In this document: positions 26,445-32,452 of the stretch, piece by piece
How positions within the stretch are numbered: position 1 is the stretch's first letter
Layout: each line of letters opens with the position of its first letter
NCBI GenBank assembly: GCA_022361075.1
Contig: JAKSBQ010000328.1
Location: 1-32,452, forward strand
DNA from: Opitutales bacterium
Lineage (GTDB): Bacteria; Verrucomicrobiota; Verrucomicrobiia; Opitutales; JAFGAQ01
DNA length: 32,452 bases
Direction of reading: 5' to 3'
The notes under the pieces: model-generated
Seen by the model: the letters and a program-made list of their open reading frames with translations, nothing else
The model's database searches: none
Told to the model about the DNA's origin: nothing
Translations under genes and position numbers: made by a program

Positions 26445-26469
26445 TTAGCTTTTTAGAAACTCATGCCAC

Positions 26470-27822
26470 ATGATTCGATCTTTCATGAAGTCTGCATTTG
26501 ATCCAAATTTCCCAATTCGCCCACGCTCTTTTCCATTTTTCTATGGTTGGTGGATTCTGATCGCATCAAGTATTGGAATCATTGCAAGCATTCCAGGTCA
26601 AACGATGGGTTTCTCCGTTTTCACTGAAATTCTCAGTGAAAAACTTCAACTAAACGCGAGTGTGCTCAGTACGAGCTACCTAGTCGGAACGATCGCAGGT
26701 GGTGTGTTTCTTCCTGCTGTTGGGAAGCTTTTTGACGAGATCGGTGCACGCAAACTGGGTTCGATCGTGTGCGTCGTGATGGGAATCGGGTTACTCTACT
26801 TGAGTCAGGTGGATCGCACTGCTCAATTCTTGCAAAATCTCCTGACTTTCATACCCGCATCGTGGATCGGATTTCTCATCATCACTATCGGATTTTTTTG
26901 GTTGCGATTCACAGGGCAAGGAGCCCTGACGATGACCTCTCGTTCCATGCTAGGTAAATGGTTTAATCGCCATCGAGGTCTTGCTATTTCGGTTAGCGGT
27001 GTCGTCGTCAGTTTTTCTTTTTCCCTAGCTCCAGCAGTCCTCGACAAGCTCAATCAAATCTTCAGTTGGCGAATGACCTGGGGAGGTCTCGGAGTCGCAA
27101 TGATGACCGTGGTGCTCCTGTTTGTGTGGCTGTTCTTCCGAGACAATCCTGAGGAATGTGAACTGAGGATGGACGGAGCCAAGGAAGATGAAAGAGTCAA
27201 AGAAGAAAAAAACAAAGACATCATCATCCATCGAGAATTCACTAGAGCTGAAGCCCTCCGCACACATTCATTCTGGATTTTCAACCTATCGATAGCCCTT
27301 CATTCATTCGCTATTACGGGTTTCACATTCCACATCCTCGACATCGCTCGCGACATCGGAATCGAACGCAGTCTCATGCTCAGAGCTTTCGTTCCCTCAT
27401 CTGTAATCGGCATTGTAATCAGCCTAATCGGCGGTGTGGTAAATCCATTTGTGCGCCTGAAATACATTCTGGCGATCTTCCCGATCGGAGGAATCCTTTT
27501 CACGATTGGTCCCATCTGGCATTTGGAGTCCATGCTTTGGTTGCTCATTGTCGGGCTCGGAATCTCTGGGGGGGTATTTGGGCTGCTGATTGGTCTGGTT
27601 TGGCCCAGGTTTTTCGGTAGAAAACATCTCGGAGCCATCAGCGGGGTCAACATGTCGACCAATGTCTACGCCAGTGCCCTCGCGCCATTGATATTCAGTC
27701 TGTGCCGCGACCTCACAGGTCACTATCATCTCATTTTCGTAAGTCTGCTAGTTTGTTATGCGCTTGTACTTGCCACCTGTTTCTTCGCTGACAATCCGCA
27801 GCGCAAACTGGCTAGTGACTAA
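26470..27822 (+). CDS. MFS transporter (12 transmembrane segments)
   Basis: A 450-residue major facilitator protein with about 12 hydrophobic segments. The conserved loop 2-3 motif is seen as GKLFDEIGARKLG (compare GxLxDRxGRR), and a mid-protein cytoplasmic loop is long and charged (GAKEDERVKEEKNKD, about 236-250). The N-terminus (FFYGWWILIASSIGII) is like the oxalate/formate antiporter group and monocarboxylate-type carriers. The substrate is unknown. ATG 26470 was used; ATG 26485 is also possible. It is convergent with the DUF374 acyltransferase, with a 4-base stop overlap. Confidence 0.9.
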   Translation: MIRSFMKSAFDPNFPIRPRSFPFFYGWWILIASSIGIIASIPGQTMGFSVFTEILSEKLQLNASVLSTSYLVGTIAGGVFLPAVGKLFDEIGARKLGSIVCVVMGIGLLYLSQVDRTAQFLQNLLTFIPASWIGFLIITIGFFWLRFTGQGALTMTSRSMLGKWFNRHRGLAISVSGVVVSFSFSLAPAVLDKLNQIFSWRMTWGGLGVAMMTVVLLFVWLFFRDNPEECELRMDGAKEDERVKEEKNKDIIIHREFTRAEALRTHSFWIFNLSIALHSFAITGFTFHILDIARDIGIERSLMLRAFVPSSVIGIVISLIGGVVNPFVRLKYILAIFPIGGILFTIGPIWHLESMLWLLIVGLGISGGVFGLLIGLVWPRFFGRKHLGAISGVNMSTNVYASALAPLIFSLCRDLTGHYHLIFVSLLVCYALVLATCFFADNPQRKLASD

Positions 27823-28502
27823 AGAGGAATCTCTGGGTCGGTAGGTTGCAAATGCCTTAACCGACGTTCCATAAACTTTGCAGCTTCGTAGGGATCCTCT
27901 GCTTCGAGGGCGGAGTAGTTTTCAAACTCTTCCACCTGAAGTTTGATCCATGTAAAAGGTTTTGGAACAAAAAATCGGTCCCATGACTTCAATCTCCACG
28001 CTGACTGATACTCGATCCCAAATAAAACAATCCTGCATTTGCAGGCCTTGGCGACTGCTGCTGCGCCCGGTTTGAGAACGTAAGCAGGGCCTTTTGAGCC
28101 GTCGGGAGTAATCCCAATATTTTGTCCCGACCTTACGATGCGAATCATGTCTTTCAGAGCCTGAGCCCCTCTAAAATTAGCAGATCCACGAATACTTCCA
28201 AAGTCTAACCATCGAAACAATGCATCCAGCCACGCACCGTCTTTGCTAGCGCTAACCAGGGCATACATCCGTCGATCTGATGCCACCAGTCGCTTTATCT
28301 TCGAAGCCGAAAAAAGATGATTGTGCCAAAAGAGAAAAAGGGTTGGAGAGTCGTCTCCTCTCAGTCTTTCGAGATTTTCTTTGCTAATTCTGATCCGAAC
28401 GGTCACATCCCATAACCGAAAAACAGCAATGAGAGGTAGCATGAGGCAGAATTTAAGACCAACGACAGTGTTAATCTTTTTGTTCTGCTTTGCTGTTTCC
28501 AT
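27819..28502 (-). CDS. DUF374 family acyltransferase-like protein
   Basis: From ATG 28502 the protein has 227 residues. DUF374 features related to lysophospholipid acyltransferases are visible: FLFWHNHLF (the HN/HD catalytic-type motif), the SIRGSANFRGAQAL stretch, and TPDGSKGPAYVLKPGAAAVA. An N-terminal hydrophobic segment (about 13-30) anchors it. DUF374 proteins are linked to lipid A or glycerolipid acylation. An upstream TTG (28532) is less likely. It lies 44 bases downstream of the hydrolase gene (same strand) and shares a CTAA stop overlap with the MFS gene. Confidence 0.9.
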   Translation of the reverse strand: METAKQNKKINTVVGLKFCLMLPLIAVFRLWDVTVRIRISKENLERLRGDDSPTLFLFWHNHLFSASKIKRLVASDRRMYALVSASKDGAWLDALFRWLDFGSIRGSANFRGAQALKDMIRIVRSGQNIGITPDGSKGPAYVLKPGAAAVAKACKCRIVLFGIEYQSAWRLKSWDRFFVPKPFTWIKLQVEEFENYSALEAEDPYEAAKFMERRLRHLQPTDPEIPL

Positions 28503-28546
28503 CTTCACTCGAAGATACGAACAAATGAACAAAAATGTCCACCATT

Positions 28547-29395
28547 CTATAAATTTGCTTCGAAAAAAGCTAAAGCCCCGGCCAGATGCCCTTTATCAAA
28601 AACATGCCCTCCTTGGTGGGTCTGAATCATTTGTCTGTCAAAACCAGCCTTCTTCATCTTCTTGGCCACTAACTTAGATTTCTTGGGAGAAGCGATTCTG
28701 TCCTTCAGACCAATGCTAAAAAAAACAGGAGTGTCAGTGATCGTCGAAACGGTAACCCCTGTAGTTTCTTCAGCCAACTTTAAGTGAGCGTCATTACAGC
28801 CGCCCAAAAATAAACCTATCAGAGGAACACCTATTTTACTACTAAACAAACTGAGGAAAATCGAGGCCTTAGATCCACCCGAAAAGCCAGCGAACGCCAT
28901 CTTCATCGAACCGATCGGCCACCCCTGTTCTCGGAGATATCGGATTGCCGAACCGAATAAAATCATCCTCACAATAACCGAGTCTCTAACAGGCCATGGA
29001 ACGGAATCAACTGACATCAAAATCCAGTCCGTTTGCTGCGAGACACTCCAATACTTTCGGCACGAATATGCGTTTGGCATGTAAATATCTGAAGTAACCG
29101 AGCTGAAAAGAACCCTTTTCGGCTCTCCAGAATCATAATTCACCGGTAGCCCGATTGTGAGGATTGCCTTCGAAGCCTTAATCAGACCCGCCTGCTCAAG
29201 AAGCTGGGATTCCTGGTCCGTCAACGGGAACTCATGGTGAATCAACTTCGCATCTTCAATTTCTTCCCATTTGCTCAATGAAAGTCGATCGAGCAACCGG
29301 TTCATTTCAATTCTGCTTTTGGCCGGCTTTATGGCATTGGCAGTCGAACAGAGAAGAAAGCTAAGTGATAAGACTAAAAACCATTTTGATGACAC
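28547..29395 (-). CDS. Exported alpha/beta hydrolase-like protein
   Basis: A 282-residue protein with a GTG start (29395) and a signal peptide (about 1-21, STANA cut site). The hydrolase triad can be placed: nucleophile elbow GFSGG with S172, D232 (GLKDRIAS) and H264 (QGGHVF). The RVLFSSVTSD strand and the GG after Ser fit a PHB-depolymerase/feruloyl-esterase-like fold. Substrate is unknown. It lies upstream of the DUF374 gene and is probably co-transcribed with it. A lid/oxyanion region cannot be delimited. Confidence 0.8.
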   Translation of the reverse strand: MSSKWFLVLSLSFLLCSTANAIKPAKSRIEMNRLLDRLSLSKWEEIEDAKLIHHEFPLTDQESQLLEQAGLIKASKAILTIGLPVNYDSGEPKRVLFSSVTSDIYMPNAYSCRKYWSVSQQTDWILMSVDSVPWPVRDSVIVRMILFGSAIRYLREQGWPIGSMKMAFAGFSGGSKASIFLSLFSSKIGVPLIGLFLGGCNDAHLKLAEETTGVTVSTITDTPVFFSIGLKDRIASPKKSKLVAKKMKKAGFDRQMIQTHQGGHVFDKGHLAGALAFFEANL

Positions 29396-29451
29396 TTTCC
29401 AAGTTTACTGAAAGTCATCACAAATCAAAGGCACAAATCAAAACAAAGCAT

Positions 29452-30486
29452 CTAAAATTCCCGAAACTTCCCCCGAGACTTTCTAACAATACGCAGAATT
29501 CCTGATTTCCGATCTTCCTTCATCTCAAAGCCGATAAAATGGATTTTAGCTTTTTCCGGAAGTTCATCCTGTAACTTATCAATATCATCCGCGAGTTGGT
29601 CCAAGTCCATCCGTTGCATCCTCGTCGGATAATTTCGTCCAAAACCACCGTCAGAAAGCAAAAAAACGACATCTGGTTCCCACTCAAAAATCTGCGTCAT
29701 TACCGCTTGAATGCCATCCATCTGAGGACCATCTCTCCCTTCGATTCGTTGCCAGCTACTTGGGCTGTATCCTGAAGTGTGAAACTCCTCTTCCACCCAT
29801 TCGACAGCTCTTCTCTTGTTCATTTGGGTTCCCACTTTCAAGTGATTGCTAAAAACTTCGTAGCGCCTTACAAACTGGACCACTCCGAATGAGGTGTTCG
29901 CATTCAGATTATCAATTAACTTAACGGTTTCTTCCTTGATTTTTATTACGGGAACCCCAGAACGTTCGGCTTTGTTCAAAACAGATTTAGAAACATCAAA
30001 TGCGATCACAATTCTCCGCCCCGAATCCTTAATCCCGAAAAACGAAAAACTGGAAGACTCTCCACCACCCCAATCCCCTGCAATACTCGAAAGATCACCT
30101 GACGCAAACAAACCACTAACGGGCATTACCATATCCGGGTTCATCATTGGGTTGAAGGAGGACTCAGGCATTGGAGGTAAATCTGGAAGCGCATGTTCGG
30201 CCATCGACTTCGATTGAACGCGTTCCATCACCATCGGAGGACTAGCCACCTGCTCAAAAGCCGACTGAGCCACTCGATGGTCTAGTTCCTTTTGCGGAAG
30301 ATAAATCGTCTTGTGGGCGATAAATTCAGGCTCCTCCTTTTTAGAAGGAACCATTACGACAATAAAAACAGTCACCAAGAGCAGAACAATCTGAACGATG
30401 ACCGCCCAAAACAGAGGACCTGCGGTTCGGAAGGATTTTTCTTTTGCCCACTGAGAGATCACACTCTCTTTGACTGATCGTGACAT
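29452..30486 (-). CDS. Membrane-anchored VWA-domain protein
   Basis: A 344-residue protein with one N-terminal membrane segment (about 27-47), a Pro/Met-rich periplasmic linker (PPMVMERVQS to NPMMNPDMVM, about 82-122), a Gly/Ser-rich region, and a C-terminal von Willebrand factor A domain (about 155-340). The metal-ion-dependent adhesion site is complete in its first part: D164-x-S166-x-S168, and D279 (LLSDGG). VWA domains bind protein ligands. The start is a clear ATG. Its downstream gene on the same strand is the exported hydrolase (56 bases). Confidence 0.88.
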   Translation of the reverse strand: MSRSVKESVISQWAKEKSFRTAGPLFWAVIVQIVLLLVTVFIVVMVPSKKEEPEFIAHKTIYLPQKELDHRVAQSAFEQVASPPMVMERVQSKSMAEHALPDLPPMPESSFNPMMNPDMVMPVSGLFASGDLSSIAGDWGGGESSSFSFFGIKDSGRRIVIAFDVSKSVLNKAERSGVPVIKIKEETVKLIDNLNANTSFGVVQFVRRYEVFSNHLKVGTQMNKRRAVEWVEEEFHTSGYSPSSWQRIEGRDGPQMDGIQAVMTQIFEWEPDVVFLLSDGGFGRNYPTRMQRMDLDQLADDIDKLQDELPEKAKIHFIGFEMKEDRKSGILRIVRKSRGKFREF

Positions 30487-30516
30487 GTTCGTGAAGGAAT
30501 TCGATGGAAGACTCGA

Positions 30517-30550
30517 GCATTGTTAGAAACTCATCACAAGCAGACAATGC
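30517..30550. repeat. 7-bp inverted repeat upstream of the VWA gene
   Basis: GCATTGT (30517-30523) and ACAATGC (30544-30550) are exact inverted copies 20 bases apart, in the gap between the VWA start and tRNA-Asp. Inside it, TTAGAAACTCAT (30523-30534) is identical to a segment before the MFS gene (26453-26464). Confidence 0.3.
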
Positions 30551-30645
30551 AAAACCTCCAATTCATCAGATTAGGAAAAATAAAACTTTTTTAGTTTTCT
30601 GCTCTTGACGATACCGCATATTTTTGATCTCTATAAATCTTTCGC

Positions 30646-30722
<77 letters not shown>

Positions 30723-30729
30723 TTTTTTT

Positions 30730-30735
30730 GGAGGA
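30730..30735 (+). promoter_or_regulatory. Ribosome binding site of pdxH
   Basis: GGAGGA lies 13 bases before the ATG at 30749, which is long but is the second strong Shine-Dalgarno match in the window. It supports the ATG start rather than the TTG at 30728, which overlaps this site. Confidence 0.55.
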
Positions 30736-30748
30736 ACCGGTCTGTTTT

Positions 30749-31405
30749 ATGCCACGTCCCGTCGATATCGCCGCACTTCGCAACGAATACACCAAAAATA
30801 GCTTAAAGCGGGAAGATCTTAAAGCAGATCCGATCGAACAATTTAGATTCTGGTTCGATCAAGCCGTACAAACCGAAATTCGGGAACCCAACGCATTCAT
30901 CCTCTCAACAGTAGACAGGCAATGCAAACCTGACTCCAGAAGCGTTCTTCTCAAGGCGTTTGATCTCCAGGGCTTTGTATTCTACACCAACTACGAAAGC
31001 AAAAAAGCGATTCAGATCGAAAACAATCCTTGGGTGAGCCTATGTTTTCCCTGGTACGATTTAGAGAGGCAAGTGATCGTCTACGGTCGCACTGAAAAGG
31101 TCTCGCAGGCCCAGTCTTTGAAATACTTCATGAGCCGACCGTTTGGAAGTAAAATTGGCGCCTGGGTTTCTCAGCAGAGCAAGGTGATTTCTTCCAAGGG
31201 TTTGTTGGAAGCAAAATGGAAAGAAATCGAGAATAAATTTAAAAACGGTGATGTTCCGCTACCCTCTTTTTGGGGAGGTTACTGCGTCAAACCCTCGAGC
31301 ATCGAATTCTGGCAAGGTGGAAAAAACCGTCTCCACGACCGTTTTCGGTATCTGAGAATCGAGGATAATGAGGAACGCTGGCAAATTGATCGCCTGAGCC
31401 CGTAG
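30749..31405 (+). CDS. pdxH: Pyridoxamine 5'-phosphate oxidase
   Basis: From ATG 30749 the protein has 218 residues, the usual PdxH length. PdxH is the FMN enzyme that oxidises pyridoxine or pyridoxamine phosphate to pyridoxal phosphate. Family signatures: MPRPVDIAALRNEY at the start, SRSVLLKAFDLQGFVFYTNYES (FMN binding), QVIVYGRTEKV, and the C-terminal GGKNRLHDRFRYL with RLSP at the end. It follows tRNA-Asp by 26 bases and precedes the metallophosphoesterase by 7, so the latter is probably co-transcribed. Confidence 0.97.
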   Translation: MPRPVDIAALRNEYTKNSLKREDLKADPIEQFRFWFDQAVQTEIREPNAFILSTVDRQCKPDSRSVLLKAFDLQGFVFYTNYESKKAIQIENNPWVSLCFPWYDLERQVIVYGRTEKVSQAQSLKYFMSRPFGSKIGAWVSQQSKVISSKGLLEAKWKEIENKFKNGDVPLPSFWGGYCVKPSSIEFWQGGKNRLHDRFRYLRIEDNEERWQIDRLSP

Positions 31406-31412
31406 CAACCGA

Positions 31413-32384
31413 ATGATGGAACTTCCTCCCTCAAACCAACTTCATCCTCCCGATTGGGTGAAGCGTCACGAATCAGATTTTCGTGAAAGATTAGGTCACG
31501 CGAACTACGAGCGCCGAATTTTCAAGGAATCGAAGGTAAATCCTTCAAGTCCATACTCCCTTCTAAAATTTGCCAAAACTGCAGTCCGTGTAGGGGCTAT
31601 CATCATTGAGTCAATCGCACTCACACTCTGCGGAAAATACGGCCGAGCGAGAGCCGAATGCAAAAAGGTTCGAACCACTCATCATGATTTTAAAGTAGGC
31701 AACACGGGAAAATCCATTAGCTTGCTTCATCTCAGCGATCTTCACATTCATACCGACTTTAATTTGGTCTATGCTTGGTTGAAAGCTGTTGAATCCCTCG
31801 ATTACGATCTGGTTGTAATCACGGGTGATTTTGTAAACGCTTTCCAACTGCTTTCTGAAGATCAGTATGAATGTATTAGAAAACTTACAGATGCGCTAAG
31901 TGCTCCGATTTACGCAGTATTGGGAAATCATGACTGTATCTACTCCGTTCCTGCGCTGGAAGAACTGGGAATGCGAATTCTACTCAACGAGAGCGAAACA
32001 GTTCGCGTGAAAAATGCCCAAATCAACATCTCTGGATCTGACGATTCCCACTATTTCAAATCCAACGATTTCGAACTAATTTCAAAACGAAAATCAGCAG
32101 AAGCTGATCTTTCTATTTTTCTTACCCACGCACCTAAATATCTGAATACGATCGCGAAAGATGGTTATGACCTGTGCTTGGCAGGACACACCCATGGTGG
32201 TCAAATCCGAACCAAATCCCTCAAACCACTCCTCAAAAACGGAAATTATGCTCCAAACACAATTTTTGGTGATTGGGAGATCGAAGGAATGAAGGGTTAC
32301 ACATCGGTAGGAATGGGAACTGGGTTTCCCAGATTCAGGCTAAACTGCACTCCAGAGATTGCACTCCATCGAATCGAATTCTAG
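31413..32384 (+). CDS. Calcineurin-like metallophosphoesterase (YaeI-type)
   Basis: A 323-residue protein with the dimetal phosphoesterase motifs in order: DLH (D109, H111), GD (138-139), GNHD (171-174), H239 (THAP) and GHTHGG (258-263). An N-terminal hydrophobic segment (about 56-75) suggests a membrane anchor, as in the YaeI/UDP-diacylglucosamine-type members, which cleave phospholipid-linked substrates. The actual substrate is not predicted. ATG at 31413 or 31416 can both be used. It lies 7 bases after pdxH; the 68 bases behind it to the window edge show no further feature. Confidence 0.93.
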   Translation: MMELPPSNQLHPPDWVKRHESDFRERLGHANYERRIFKESKVNPSSPYSLLKFAKTAVRVGAIIIESIALTLCGKYGRARAECKKVRTTHHDFKVGNTGKSISLLHLSDLHIHTDFNLVYAWLKAVESLDYDLVVITGDFVNAFQLLSEDQYECIRKLTDALSAPIYAVLGNHDCIYSVPALEELGMRILLNESETVRVKNAQINISGSDDSHYFKSNDFELISKRKSAEADLSIFLTHAPKYLNTIAKDGYDLCLAGHTHGGQIRTKSLKPLLKNGNYAPNTIFGDWEIEGMKGYTSVGMGTGFPRFRLNCTPEIALHRIEF

Positions 32385-32452
32385 CGATTTTTTGAGGAAT
32401 CACCCTAGAAACCGTTCAGGAAGAATAGAAAGAATCCAGGCAACAAGCCTCC

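Noticed and set aside
29394-29415. ACTTTC/GAAAGT inverted repeat over the hydrolase GTG start
   Set aside because: Six-base arms with a ten-base loop are too short and AT-rich to distinguish from chance.
30605-30637. TTGACG and TATAAA as a tRNA-Asp promoter
   Set aside because: The spacing is 21 bases, too long; TATAAA alone is kept only as a possible -10.

Overview
The window looks like a chromosomal stretch of a Gram-negative, probably marine, bacterium of the Verrucomicrobiota (Opitutales/Puniceicoccales-like). This placement is inferred from gene content: a large LamG/NPCBM/F5-8C exported protein with thrombospondin-3-type repeats, a floA-nfeD cluster, a TIGR00266/AIM24 protein, RodZ, FtsK, a DUF374 acyltransferase and a LolD-like ABC exporter. 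No rRNA is present to prove it. Genes are tightly packed, no insertion sequence, prophage or CRISPR array was seen, and there is no gap above about 210 bases. Shine-Dalgarno sequences are weak or absent before most genes; DJ-1 (GGAGGT) and pdxH (GGAGGA) are exceptions.

Layout. (1) 1-3498, minus: the first 1166 residues of an exported multi-domain carbohydrate-binding protein that runs off the left edge. (2) 3705-7201, plus: a two-gene operon of an uncharacterised protein with protein-kinase-like motifs and a fusion of a PD-(D/E)XK nuclease to an XPD/DinG-type iron-sulfur helicase. It is the best candidate for an undescribed system here. (3) 7198-10342: bacteriohemerythrin lacking one iron-binding His, an osmC-DJ-1 pair, an AIM24-like protein and a SAM methyltransferase. 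(4) 10518-13257, minus: grpE-dnaJ-prmA, without dnaK or hrcA beside it. (5) 13374-19260: an AsmA-like membrane protein, ftsK, a parvulin without signal peptide, a small exported protein and rodZ. (6) 19257-26397, minus: peroxiredoxin-like protein, a single-pass membrane protein, floA, two NfeD proteins and an ABC exporter (ATPase and large permease). (7) 26470-30486: an MFS transporter, a DUF374 acyltransferase, an exported alpha/beta hydrolase and a membrane-anchored VWA protein. (8) 30646-32384, plus: tRNA-Asp(GTC), pdxH and a membrane-associated metallophosphoesterase.

Working together: much of the middle is envelope and cell-cycle housekeeping (FtsK, RodZ, FloA/NfeD, ABC exporter, DUF374 acyltransferase). 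Small groups handle protein folding (GrpE, DnaJ, parvulin) and redox stress (OsmC, DJ-1, peroxiredoxin-like, hemerythrin). Three of the five convergent gene pairs share their stop codons in a 4-base overlap, so they have no room for a terminator. Several intergenic inverted repeats are recorded as possible regulatory sites; all were found by eye and not scored statistically.
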